The position numbers and the translations under genes were made by a program. A stretch of 64,000 bases of DNA from positions 186,001 through 250,000 of the forward strand of contig NZ_JAJBZH010000002.1 in the NCBI RefSeq assembly GCF_020551945.1, in the 5' to 3' direction. This stretch comes from Cellulosimicrobium marinum. GTDB lineage: Bacteria > Actinomycetota > Actinomycetes > Actinomycetales > Cellulomonadaceae. Under the pieces are notes generated by a model. The model was not told where the DNA came from. It did no database searches and saw only the letters and a program-made list of their open reading frames with translations. Every line of letters starts with the position of its first letter. Within the stretch, counting starts at the first letter, position 1. Below, piece by piece: positions 17,443 through 25,641 of this stretch.

Positions 17443-17484
17443 CGCGAGGGGGTACCGGGGTCGTGACCCCGGTACCCCCTCGCG
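17443..17484. terminator. Perfect 20-bp palindromic bidirectional terminator
   Basis: CGCGAGGGGGTACCGGGGTC at 17443-17462 is repeated as its exact complement at 17465-17484 around GT. It separates the small membrane gene from metE, and its right arm is also one unit of the repeat array that runs into metE. Confidence 0.75.
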
Positions 17485-17520
17485 GACCCTGGTACTACCT
17501 CGCGGACCCTGGTACTACTT
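17471..17520. repeat. 20-bp repeats at the metE 3' end
   Basis: Read on the minus strand, units AAGTAGTACCAGGGTCCGCG, AGGTAGTACCAGGGTCCGCG and AGGGGGTACCGGGGTC follow each other 20 bp apart. The first contains the metE stop TAG in the context GCGAAGTAGTACC, which is identical to the end of the MMPL gene at 15618-15630. Confidence 0.8.
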
Positions 17521-19959
17521 CGCGAGGGTCGCGCGGACCGCCTTCGCCGCGGCGACGAGGTGCTCCAGCGACGGCACGGTCTCCTCGTAGCGGCGCGTCT
17601 TGAGACCGCAGTCGGGGTTGACCCACACGACCTCCGGGTCGATCGACTTCACGGCGAGCTCCAGCAGCTCGGTGACCTCCTCCGTGGCGGGGACGCGCGG
17701 GCTGTGGATGTCGTAGACGCCCGGGCCGATGCCGCGCGAGTACCCGGCGTCGCGCAGCTCGGGCACGATCTCCATGCGCGAGCGTGCCGCCTCGACGGAC
17801 GTCACGTCGGCGTCCAGGCCGTCGATCGCGCCGATCACCTCGCCGAACTCCGAGTAGCACAGGTGCGTGTGGATCTGCGTCGCCGCCTCCACGCCCGACG
17901 TCGCGAGCCGGAACGACCCCACGGACCAGTCGAGGTACGCGGGCTGGTCGGCCTTGCGGAGCGGCAGGAGCTCGCGCAGCGCCGGCTCGTCGACCTGCAC
18001 GACGCCGATGCCCGCCGCCTCGAGGTCGGCGATCTCGTCGCGCAGCGCGAGCCCGACCTGGTTCGCGGTGTCGCCGAGCGGCTGGTCGTCGCGGACGAAC
18101 GACCACGCGAGGATCGTCACCGGGCCGGTGAGCATGCCCTTGACCGGCTTCTCGGTGAGCGACGCCGTGTACGACGACCACTCGACGGTGATGGGCGCGG
18201 GGCGCGTGACGTCGCCCCACAGGATCGGCGGGCGCACGCAGCGCGACCCGTACGACTGCACCCAGCCGTTCGCGGTGACGGCGAACCCGTCGAGGTGCTC
18301 CGCGAAGTACTGGACCATGTCGTTGCGCTCGGGCTCGCCGTGCACGAGGACGTCGAGGCCGAGCTCCTCCTGGAGCGCGACGACGCGCCGGATCTCCGCG
18401 CGCATCTCGGCCGTGTAGTCGGCGTCGGACAGCTCGCCCTTCGTCCACAGGGCGCGGGCGCGGCGGATCTCCGGCGTCTGCGGGAACGACCCGATCGTCG
18501 TCGTGGGCAGCGGCGGCAGGTTCAGGCGCTCGGCCTGCGCGGCGGCACGCTCGGCGTAGTCGCCGCGCGCGAAGTCGGCGGGGGTCAGGGCGGCGGCGCG
18601 CTCGCGCACCGACGGCACGACGACGCCCTCGGCGGTCGCGCGCGACGCCACCGCCGCGCGGGACGCCTCGATCTCGGCCGCGACGGAGTCGCGCCCCTGC
18701 GTGAGCGCGTGGGCGAGGACGGCGACCTCGCCGACCTTCTGGTCGGCGAACGCGAGCCAGTCGCGCAGGCGCGGGTCGAGGGTCGTGCCGGTCGCCGTGC
18801 CGGGCTCGGCGAAGGTCTCGTCCTCGACGTCGTGCGGCACGTGCAGGAGCGACGTCGACGTCCCGACGGCGAGCGCCCCCGCCCCGAGCCCGCGCACCGC
18901 GTCCACGACGTCGAGCGTCGCGGCGAGGTCCGCGCGCCAGACGTTGTGCCCGTCGATGACGCCGGCGACCAGCGTCTTCGACGCGAGGCCCGGGATCTCG
19001 CCCTTGGCAGCCGGGACCGCGCCCTTGACGAGGTCGACGGCGATCGCGTCGACGTCGGTGCCCGCGAGCAGCGCGAGGCCGTCGCGCGCGGCGCCGTCGG
19101 CCAGCGGCTCGCCCTGGAGCCCGCCGAACGGCGCGGCGACGAGGATCGCCGGGCGTGCCTGCGCGGCGTCGGACGCCCCGACGGACAGCTCGGTCGCGAG
19201 CGCGCGGTACGCCGACTGCACCGCCGCGGCGAGCTCGGGGTAGGACGCGTCCACGGAGTCCGTGACGAGGACCGGCTCGTCGAGCTGCACCCACGGCGCC
19301 CCCGCGGCGGCGAGCGCGCGCAGCAGGTCGGCGTACGCGGCGACGACGTCGTCGAGGCGGTCGAGCGGTGAGTACCCCGCGGGTGCGGCGTCGGCGGCCT
19401 TGGACAGCGCGAGGAACGTCACGGGCCCGACGACGACCGGCCGGGTCACGACCCCGGCCTCCTTCGCCTCGACGAACTGGCGCACGACGGCGTCGTCGGC
19501 GAAGCGGATCGGGGTGTCGGGGCCGATCTCCGGCACGAGGTAGTGGTAGTTCGTGTCGAACCACTTGGTCATCTCGAGCGGGGCGTCCTCGCCCGCACCG
19601 CGCGCCACGGTGAAGTACCCGGCGAGGTCGAGGCGGCCCTCGACGTCGACGAGCGACGCGAACCGCGACGGCACCGCGCCGAGGAGGGCCGCGGCGTCGA
19701 GCACCTGGTCGTAGTAGGAGAACGAGCCGGGGACCGACGCGTCGTCGGTCCCGAGGCCGAGCTCGACGAGGCGGCGGAGGGTCGCGAGGCGCAGCTCGCG
19801 GGCCGTGGCCTCCAGCTCGTCGGCGGACGTCCTGCCCGCCCAGAAGGCCTCCACGGCCTTCTTGAGCTCGCGGCGGCGCCCGATGCGCGGGTAGCCGAGG
19901 ACGGTCCCGGACGGGAACGCGACCGGGTTCAGGGTAGGGGAGGGTACGGAAGCGGTCAT
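17515..19959 (-). CDS. metE: Cobalamin-independent methionine synthase
   Basis: MetE transfers the methyl group of 5-methyltetrahydropteroyl-triglutamate to homocysteine, the last step of methionine synthesis. The 814-residue length fits the family: an N-terminal barrel ('[19 protein letters not shown]') and a catalytic C-terminal barrel beginning '[15 protein letters not shown]', with the zinc ligands in '[10 protein letters not shown]', 'HTHLCYSEF' and '[10 protein letters not shown]'. ATG 19959 follows AGAGGT. It lies 33 bases after metF and must share the S-box-controlled transcript. Its stop lies within a repeat unit. Confidence 0.96.
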   Translation of the reverse strand: MTASVPSPTLNPVAFPSGTVLGYPRIGRRRELKKAVEAFWAGRTSADELEATARELRLATLRRLVELGLGTDDASVPGSFSYYDQVLDAAALLGAVPSRFASLVDVEGRLDLAGYFTVARGAGEDAPLEMTKWFDTNYHYLVPEIGPDTPIRFADDAVVRQFVEAKEAGVVTRPVVVGPVTFLALSKAADAAPAGYSPLDRLDDVVAAYADLLRALAAAGAPWVQLDEPVLVTDSVDASYPELAAAVQSAYRALATELSVGASDAAQARPAILVAAPFGGLQGEPLADGAARDGLALLAGTDVDAIAVDLVKGAVPAAKGEIPGLASKTLVAGVIDGHNVWRADLAATLDVVDAVRGLGAGALAVGTSTSLLHVPHDVEDETFAEPGTATGTTLDPRLRDWLAFADQKVGEVAVLAHALTQGRDSVAAEIEASRAAVASRATAEGVVVPSVRERAAALTPADFARGDYAERAAAQAERLNLPPLPTTTIGSFPQTPEIRRARALWTKGELSDADYTAEMRAEIRRVVALQEELGLDVLVHGEPERNDMVQYFAEHLDGFAVTANGWVQSYGSRCVRPPILWGDVTRPAPITVEWSSYTASLTEKPVKGMLTGPVTILAWSFVRDDQPLGDTANQVGLALRDEIADLEAAGIGVVQVDEPALRELLPLRKADQPAYLDWSVGSFRLATSGVEAATQIHTHLCYSEFGEVIGAIDGLDADVTSVEAARSRMEIVPELRDAGYSRGIGPGVYDIHSPRVPATEEVTELLELAVKSIDPEVVWVNPDCGLKTRRYEETVPSLEHLVAAAKAVRATLAK

Positions 19960-19992
19960 GATCGATACCTCTTGCTGGTCCTCGCGGACCGG

Positions 19993-21060
19993 TCAGACCG
20001 TGCCGCGCGCGGCGACGCCGGTCGTGGGCAGGGAGGTGCCGGTGACCCACGGCCCGCTGGCCAGGTCCGGGCCGTGCGAGGCGCCGTCGACGGCGTGCGT
20101 GCCGTCGTCGTCCGTCCCGCGCGTCCCGCCGCCGAGGTGGACACCCTCGAGCAGGTCAAGTGCGGCGTGGTGCTTGTTGAAGGTGTACACGTGCAGTCCG
20201 GGCGCGCCCGCGTCGAGGACGCGCTGCGCGAGGTCGACCGTGTACGCGATGCCGTAGGCGTGCTGCGCCTGCGGGTCGGGCAGGGCGTCGAGCGCGTCCA
20301 GCAGGTGCTGGGGCGCGCGCACGCCCATGAGCTCCTCGACGCGGCGGAGCCGACGCGGCTCCGTCGTGGGCAGCAGCCCGGCGAGGATGGGGATCGTCAC
20401 GCCGGCCGCGCGGGCCTCGGCGACGAAGTCGGTGTACGACGACGCGTCGTAGAACAGCTGCGTGATGGCGAAGCTGGCGCCCGCCTGCTGCTTCTCCAGG
20501 AGGCGGTGGACCTCCTGCGTGCGGGTGGTGCCCGCGTCGCGGTTCCCGTCGGGGAACGTCGCGACGGCGATCGTCAGCGGCCGGGCGGCCCCGCGCAGGG
20601 CGAGGGACGGGTTCGCGGCGCAGCGTGCCGCCTCGACCTCGCGCAGCAGGGCGACGAGCTCGATGCTCGACCCGACCCCGTCGGGCGCGGGCCGCCAGTC
20701 CGGCTGGTCCTTCGGCGGGTCGCCCCGCAGGGCGAGGAAGCTGCGCACGCCCGCGTCGAGGAAGTCGGAGATGACCTCCTGCACGTCCTCGCGGGACGCG
20801 CCGACGCACGTCAGGTGGGCGATGGCGTGCACGGGGGTGCCGTGCAGGAGCCTGCCCATGACATCGAGCGACGTCCCGCGGTCGTTGCCCGCCGCGCCGT
20901 ACGTCACCGAGAGGAAGTCGGGCTGGGTCGCGACGAGCCGCCGCGCGGTCTCCCAGAACTTCGGCGCGGCGTCGGGCCTCCGCGGCGGCATGAGCTCGAA
21001 CGACACCGTGGGGCGGGCCGCCCGGGCGTGGGCGCGCCCGACGGCGTCCGCGACGCTCAC
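19993..21060 (-). CDS. metF: 5,10-methylenetetrahydrofolate reductase
   Basis: MetF reduces 5,10-methylene-THF to 5-methyl-THF, the methyl donor for MetE. The 355-residue protein has the FAD-binding TIM barrel signatures VSFELMPPR near the N-terminus, HLTCVGASR, LALRGDPP and FAITQLFYD. The tail after residue 320 is disordered and Gly/Thr-rich. The GTG start at 21060 overlaps the stop of a 21-codon upstream reading frame (GTGA), which itself starts next to the riboswitch. Confidence 0.95.
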   Translation of the reverse strand: MSVADAVGRAHARAARPTVSFELMPPRRPDAAPKFWETARRLVATQPDFLSVTYGAAGNDRGTSLDVMGRLLHGTPVHAIAHLTCVGASREDVQEVISDFLDAGVRSFLALRGDPPKDQPDWRPAPDGVGSSIELVALLREVEAARCAANPSLALRGAARPLTIAVATFPDGNRDAGTTRTQEVHRLLEKQQAGASFAITQLFYDASSYTDFVAEARAAGVTIPILAGLLPTTEPRRLRRVEELMGVRAPQHLLDALDALPDPQAQHAYGIAYTVDLAQRVLDAGAPGLHVYTFNKHHAALDLLEGVHLGGGTRGTDDDGTHAVDGASHGPDLASGPWVTGTSLPTTGVAARGTV

Positions 21061-21122
21061 GGCGCGACCTCGCTCGTGCGGGTCGCACCCGGGCGGTGCG
21101 TGCAGGTTGCCTCGTGGACCAT
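21057..21122 (-). CDS. 21-codon leader ORF overlapping the metF start
   Basis: ATG at 21122 opens a frame reading MVHEATCTHRPGATRTSEVA and one Pro, whose TGA overlaps the metF GTG. GGAG seven bases before this ATG belongs to the 3' strand of riboswitch helix P1. The peptide is out of frame with metF, so it could act only as a coupling leader. Whether it is translated is not known. Confidence 0.45.
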   Translation of the reverse strand: MVHEATCTHRPGATRTSEVAP

Positions 21123-21131
21123 AGAGTCACT

Positions 21132-21228
21132 CCATCGACCCTGGCGTTAGCACCTTTGTCCTCGGGAGGCTTCCGTCGGCGGGTTGCTGCGGTGTCGTCG
21201 AGCCAGGACTCTCGACCGCTCTGGATGG
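21132..21228 (-). promoter_or_regulatory. S-box (SAM-I type) riboswitch controlling metF-metE
   Basis: On the minus strand the aptamer runs from CCATCCAGAGCGG through GAGAGTCCTGGC, GACACCGCAGCAACC and AAGGTGCTAACGCCAGG to GATGG. These are the conserved blocks of the SAM-I riboswitch (AGAG, the kink-turn, GCAACC, GGTGCnAA). P1 forms from CCATC (21224-21228) and GATGG (21132-21136). SAM binding would stabilise P1 and hide the adjacent GGAG. Confidence 0.9.
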
Positions 21229-21291
21229 TTGACACGATCCTAGGCGCCATCCGCGATGCGGTCGAGGGTGACCGTCAGGTGAGACGTCGTG

Positions 21292-22563
21292 TCATGGGCC
21301 GAGCAGCGCCGCCGGCACGACGGCGATCCCGTCGCGTCGGCGATAGGCGTGCGGTCCCGGTGTGACGACGACCGCGTCGAGGAGGTCGTCGCCGATCCGG
21401 TCACGGAGCCACGCCAGGTGCCGGACGTCGTGGTCCGTGACCGTGGTCGCCAGCTTGACCTCGATCGCGAGGACCCGTCCGTCCGGCCGCTCGACGACGA
21501 TGTCGACCTCGTGCGCGCCGTCGGCGGTCCGGAGATGGCGGACGCGTGCATCGGAGCGTGTGGCGTAGACCCGGACGTCGAGCGTGACGAGGTGCTCGAA
21601 CAGCGACCCGAGCAGGGTCCCGTCCCTGAGGTTCGGGACAGGTCCCTGCTCGCCCCCGAGGAGGGCAGCCGGGTCGGCGCCGAGCAGGTGCGCTGCCAGT
21701 GCGGGGTCCGCGAGCTGGTGCTTGGGTGAGCGCGCGAGCCGGGCGAGATGGTTCCTGCCCGGGAGCCACGCCTCGACGGGGTCGAGCATCCAGAGCTGTT
21801 CGAGCACGTCCCGGTACGCGGTCACGGTGCTCCGGGCCGGCTTCTCGGCGAGGCCTGGCGTGGCCGCGTCGAGGATGCGCTGGTAGCTCGACGTGGTGGA
21901 CGTCGCGGCTGCGTACGCGGTGAGCCAGGCGCGCAGGACGCCCGGCCGGCGCACGACCAGCCCTTGCTCGGGGAACGCTCTCGAGACGATCAGGTCGACG
22001 TACCCCTCGAGCCGGTGCCGACGGGCGCGCGGGGTGAGGCCGTGGATGTCGGGGAATCCGGACCGCACGATCTCGTCGACGTAGTCGCGCGTGGTGCGGT
22101 CCGACGACCCGGCGATCTCGGCCCGCGGGCCGCGCAGCAGATCGGAGAGGCTCACGGTCGGTTCGGCGAATCCCCGCTCCAGGAGGCTCATCGGTCGCAT
22201 CCTGAACGTGACGAACCGACCCGCACCCGAATGGACGGGCGCGTCGGTGGGGACCGAGCTGCCGGTGAGCAGGTAGGACCCCACCCCGTCGTCGACCGCG
22301 CGACGCACGACGTCCCAGGACTCGGGTACGCGCTGCCACTCGTCGAGCAGCAGCGGGTGCTCCGCGGTGCGGAGCCGGGCGGGGTCGCTCTCGAACACCT
22401 CGCGCTCACGGGGGTCGTCGAGGCGGATCGCCGTCCGGGCACGCTCCTGTGCCGTGGCAGTCTTGCCGACGCCCTTCGGACCGTGGAGCTCGATCGCAGG
22501 AAGGACGTCGACGAGCTCGTCGAGCACGTCGTCGATGACCCGTCTGCGGTACCCGGCGACCAT
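21292..22563 (-). CDS. AAA+ ATPase with DUF4143 C-terminal domain
   Basis: The 423-residue protein has Walker A GPKGVGKT (residues 28-35), Walker B LLLDEW (71-76) and sensor-like YLLTGSS, the AAA_14 pattern. The C-terminal half is DUF4143, with EVDIVVE then IEVKLA near residues 365-385, a PD-(D/E)xK nuclease-like core. Proteins of this build are common in bacteria and archaea, often mobile and unassigned; some have been suspected to act in DNA or stress functions. It is preceded by four 23-bp direct repeats, and it is not coupled to either neighbour. Confidence 0.82.
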   Translation of the reverse strand: MVAGYRRRVIDDVLDELVDVLPAIELHGPKGVGKTATAQERARTAIRLDDPREREVFESDPARLRTAEHPLLLDEWQRVPESWDVVRRAVDDGVGSYLLTGSSVPTDAPVHSGAGRFVTFRMRPMSLLERGFAEPTVSLSDLLRGPRAEIAGSSDRTTRDYVDEIVRSGFPDIHGLTPRARRHRLEGYVDLIVSRAFPEQGLVVRRPGVLRAWLTAYAAATSTTSSYQRILDAATPGLAEKPARSTVTAYRDVLEQLWMLDPVEAWLPGRNHLARLARSPKHQLADPALAAHLLGADPAALLGGEQGPVPNLRDGTLLGSLFEHLVTLDVRVYATRSDARVRHLRTADGAHEVDIVVERPDGRVLAIEVKLATTVTDHDVRHLAWLRDRIGDDLLDAVVVTPGPHAYRRRDGIAVVPAALLGP

Positions 22564-22627
22564 GTGCGCTGCTCCTTCACGACGTCGCGTGTGATCGGAG
22601 GACGGGTCGACGCATCCGACCGCCCGC

Positions 22628-22719
22628 GTCTACGCTACAGATCTCAGGTTGTCTACGCTACACATTTCAGAACGTCTACGCTACGGATATCAGGAGCTCT
22701 ACGCTCCAGATCTCCCCGG
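22628..22719. repeat. Four 23-bp direct repeats (iteron-like) upstream of the ATPase gene
   Basis: Units start at 22628, 22651, 22674 and 22697 and share GTCTACGCTACnGATnTCAG; the fourth is more divergent, and a decayed fifth (GTCGACGCATCCGAC) may precede at about 22604. They lie 65-156 bases upstream of the ATPase start. On the minus strand each carries TAGCGTAGAC. They could be operator sites for autoregulation. Confidence 0.88.
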
Positions 22720-22772
22720 TGCCGGGCGACGGATGTCAGAGCACCTGCGTGGCGGACCGTGTGCCGCCGGCC

Positions 22773-24278
22773 CTACCGTCGCCGGACCTCCGGCACGTGC
22801 AGCCGGCGCAGGAACCGGTCGGTGCGCGGCGGGGGGCCGCGCCGGTCCAGCAGGGACACGACGACGACGGTCGCCGTCGCGAGCGGAACCGTCCATGCGG
22901 CGGGCTGGGCGAGGAGCGCGGCGGCGAGGCCCCCGTCGTCGTCCGGCGTCACCCCGGACCCGGTGGCGAGGAGGGAGGAGGCGAGCAGCGCCGTCGCGCA
23001 CAGGACGGCCCCGACGACCATGCCCGCCACGGCGCCGCGGGCGGTCAGGCCGCGCCACCACACGGCGAGCAGGATCACCGGGGACAGCGCGGACGCGGCG
23101 AACACGAAGACGGTGCCGACGCTCGTCACGAGACCCTGCGGGATCGTCAGGAGCGCGACGGCGAGCGGCACGACCGTGCACGCGACGGCCGACCACCGGA
23201 ACGAGCGCACCGTCCCGCCGAACAGGTCCTGGCTCACCACCCCGGCGAGCGCCACCACGAGGCCCGAGGACGTGCCGAGGAACGCGGCGAACGCGCCGGC
23301 CACGACGAGCGCCGCGAGCAGCTCCCCGCCGAGGCCGGGCACGAGGCGGGTCGGCAGCAGGAGGACGACGGTGTCGGCGCGGCCGGGCTCCGCGAGGTCG
23401 GGGGCGAGGACGCGGGCGAGCAGGCCGAGCGTGCTCGACACGACGTAGAACACGCTGATCATGACGATGACGACGACGGTGGTGCGGCGCGCGGACCCGC
23501 CGTCGGGCGAGGTGTAGAACCGCACGAGGACGTGCGGCAGGCCGATGGTGCCGAGGAGCAGCGCGACGAGGAGCGACGTCGTGGCGTACGCGTCGGTCCC
23601 CGCGGGGCCGCTGGCGGGCGGGAAGACGGCGGCGGGGTCGTGCGCGGCGTCGGCGAGCGGGCCGCCGTCGCCGCCGAGGACGACGAGCAGCACGACGACG
23701 GGCACCGTGAGCGCGGTGAGCTTCACCCAGTACTGGAACGCCTGGACGAACGTGATGGACCGCATCCCGCCGGCCGCGACCACGGTCGCGACGACGGCGG
23801 CGACGCCGACGGAGCCGACCCACGGCGGCACGGGCGCGACGGCCGCGATGACGAGCGCGGCGCCGTGGAGCTGCGGCACGACGTAGAGCCAGCCGATGAC
23901 CAGCACGAGGACGCTGGTGACGCGGCGTGCCGTGAGCGAGTCGAGACGCGCCTGGACGAGGTCCGGGATGGTGTACGCGCCGCTGCGGCGCAGGGGGCCG
24001 GCGACGAACAGCAGCACGAGGAGGTAGCCCGCGGCGTACCCCACGGGGAACCAGAACGCCTCGGCGCCCGCGAGCAGCGCCAGCCCCGACAGGCCGAGGA
24101 ACGTGCCCGCCGACAGGTACTCGCCGCTGATCGCCGACGCGTTCCACACCGGGCGCACGGTGCGCGACGCGACGAAGAAGTCGCTGGTCGTGCGGGAGAT
24201 GCGCAGCCCGTACACGCCGATGAGGACGGTCGCGAGCAGCAGCAGGCCGACGCCGGCGAGAGGCAGGGCGGTGCTCAC
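22773..24278 (-). CDS. Sodium:solute symporter (acetate/pyruvate type)
   Basis: The 501-residue protein has about thirteen helices of the SSS family: 'TTSDFFVASRTVRPVWNASAI' after TM1, 'GEYLSAGTFLGLSG' in TM2 and 'TIGLPHVLVRFYT' match cation-acetate (ActP/MctC) members. Its GTG start overlaps the DUF485 stop (GTGA). The pairing with a DUF485 protein and a LytS/LytTR system is typical of monocarboxylate transporters, so acetate, pyruvate or a similar acid is the likely substrate. Confidence 0.88.
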   Translation of the reverse strand: MSTALPLAGVGLLLLATVLIGVYGLRISRTTSDFFVASRTVRPVWNASAISGEYLSAGTFLGLSGLALLAGAEAFWFPVGYAAGYLLVLLFVAGPLRRSGAYTIPDLVQARLDSLTARRVTSVLVLVIGWLYVVPQLHGAALVIAAVAPVPPWVGSVGVAAVVATVVAAGGMRSITFVQAFQYWVKLTALTVPVVVLLVVLGGDGGPLADAAHDPAAVFPPASGPAGTDAYATTSLLVALLLGTIGLPHVLVRFYTSPDGGSARRTTVVVIVMISVFYVVSSTLGLLARVLAPDLAEPGRADTVVLLLPTRLVPGLGGELLAALVVAGAFAAFLGTSSGLVVALAGVVSQDLFGGTVRSFRWSAVACTVVPLAVALLTIPQGLVTSVGTVFVFAASALSPVILLAVWWRGLTARGAVAGMVVGAVLCATALLASSLLATGSGVTPDDDGGLAAALLAQPAAWTVPLATATVVVVSLLDRRGPPPRTDRFLRRLHVPEVRRR

Positions 24279-24805
24279 GCGTCCTCCTCGGCGGGGTCGG
24301 GCTCGGTGAGCGCGCGGAAGCGTCGTTCGTTGCGGCTCGCGGCCACGGCGAACACGACCGCGAACGCCACGATGACGGGGTAGTAGGCGTAGGCGTGCAG
24401 CAGCCACGGCAGGGGGACGCCGACGAGCACCACGTCGTCGAGCGCGTCCGTCGTCGTGAGGAGCAGGGTGAGCAGCAGCACCACGACGAGGAATGCGCCG
24501 GTGCACACGAGCGCGAGGCGCAGCTGGGTGCGGGCGAGGCTCCCCGCGTAGGCGGCGGCGTCGTCACCGCCCGCGGGTGCGGGAGGTCCGGTGGTGCCCG
24601 ACGCCGCGGCGTCGGCTCGCGGGGTCCGGTCGCCGGGGCGGGCGGGTGGCGCGGGGTCGGTCGAGCGGACACGGACGCGCGGCGGCGGTGCGGTGGACCC
24701 GGGTGATGCACCTGCGTCCGAGGGGTGCACGTCGGAGCGCATCTCTCGGCCCGACGTGCGTCGTTCGGGGTCGGTGGGGTCGGTGGGGTCGGTGGGTTCG
24801 GTCAC
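24275..24805 (-). CDS. DUF485 family membrane protein with long disordered N-terminus
   Basis: The 176-residue protein has two helices near residues 100-118 and 128-150, then a charged tail ending EEDA. DUF485 proteins are usually about 100 residues; here about 90 polar residues precede the helices. They include TDPTDPTDP, encoded by 10-bp G/T repeats at about 24772-24800, and a stretch encoded by a 60-bp palindromic repeat (24708-24767). GTG 24805 overlaps the regulator stop; ATG 24742 is an alternative start. DUF485 subunits accompany SSS acetate symporters. Confidence 0.78.
   Translation of the reverse strand: MTEPTDPTDPTDPERRTSGREMRSDVHPSDAGASPGSTAPPPRVRVRSTDPAPPARPGDRTPRADAAASGTTGPPAPAGGDDAAAYAGSLARTQLRLALVCTGAFLVVVLLLTLLLTTTDALDDVVLVGVPLPWLLHAYAYYPVIVAFAVVFAVAASRNERRFRALTEPDPAEEDA
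24708..24767. repeat. 60-bp palindromic repeat, coding copy
   Basis: This stretch aligns without gaps to 39774-39833 with 47 of 60 positions identical, and both copies fold into a stem. Here it is translated as the disordered N-terminus of the DUF485 protein. Confidence 0.65.
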
Positions 24806-25641
24806 GAGGGCCGCCGGTGGGGGCGCAGGATCGCGTCGCGCACGACCGGCAGCATGCGACGGCTCACCGGGATCTCCTGCCCCGCGACGACGAGCACCGG
24901 CCGGGACCCGGAGAACCGTGCCGCCGTGACGGCGTCGCGCTGGACGAGGTAGGACCGGTGCACGCGGAGGAACCCGGCCGCGGACCACCGTTCCTCGAGG
25001 TCCGTGAGGGGCTCGCGGACCAGGGAGGAGTCGGTGTCGGTGACGAGCCGCGAGTAGTCGCCCTGCGCCTGCACCCAGCGGACCGCGCTGCGCCGCACCA
25101 CGCGGGTCGTCTGGCCCACGGTGACGACGAGCGTCTCGTCGTCGGGCGGCGCCTCGCGGCGGGGCGGCGCCGGGTCGGTGTGCGGCGGTCCGGTCGTGGC
25201 CGCCCGCTCGACGCCGCGTCCGACACCCCGCTCGGCACCCCGCTCGACGACCCGCTCGACGGCGCGGGCGAGGCGGGCGCTGCGCACGGGCTTGAGGACG
25301 TAGTCGACGACCTCCAGGTCGAACGCCTCCAGGGCGCGGGCCTCGTCGGCGGTCACGAGGACGACGGCGGGGCGCGGGGAGAACCGGGACAGCGCCCGGG
25401 CGAGGTCCAGGCCGCTGAGGCCGGGCATGTGGATGTCGAGGAACGCGGCGTCGAGCGGGTCGGCGGCGAGCACCCGCAGCGCCTCGGACCCGGACGACGC
25501 CGTCCGCACCGACCGCACGTGCGGGTCGGCGCGCAGGAGGCGGACGAGGTCGTCGAGGACGGGCTGCTCGTCGTCGGCGACGAGCACGTCGAGGACGGCC
25601 CGCGCGTCGTCGGGCGCAGGGCCGGGGTCCGGTGCCGTCAC
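24802..25641 (-). CDS. LytTR family response regulator
   Basis: The 279-residue protein has a receiver domain (VADDE at 21-25, phospho-acceptor Asp69 in LDIHMPG, Lys in YVLKPV) and a C-terminal LytTR DNA-binding domain from about residue 165 (VRWVQAQGDYSRLVT, FLRVHRSYLV). The linker contains a short Val-Glu-Arg-Gly repeat. GTG 25641 overlaps the kinase stop. It resembles BtsR/YpdB, which control pyruvate-responsive transporters; here the coupled SSS gene or cstA are likely targets. Confidence 0.88.
   Translation of the reverse strand: MTAPDPGPAPDDARAVLDVLVADDEQPVLDDLVRLLRADPHVRSVRTASSGSEALRVLAADPLDAAFLDIHMPGLSGLDLARALSRFSPRPAVVLVTADEARALEAFDLEVVDYVLKPVRSARLARAVERVVERGAERGVGRGVERAATTGPPHTDPAPPRREAPPDDETLVVTVGQTTRVVRRSAVRWVQAQGDYSRLVTDTDSSLVREPLTDLEERWSAAGFLRVHRSYLVQRDAVTAARFSGSRPVLVVAGQEIPVSRRMLPVVRDAILRPHRRPS

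Noticed and set aside
22628-22719. Plasmid-type replication origin suggested by iterons
   Set aside because: No Rep gene or AT-rich region is present; four repeats beside a single ATPase gene fit an operator better.
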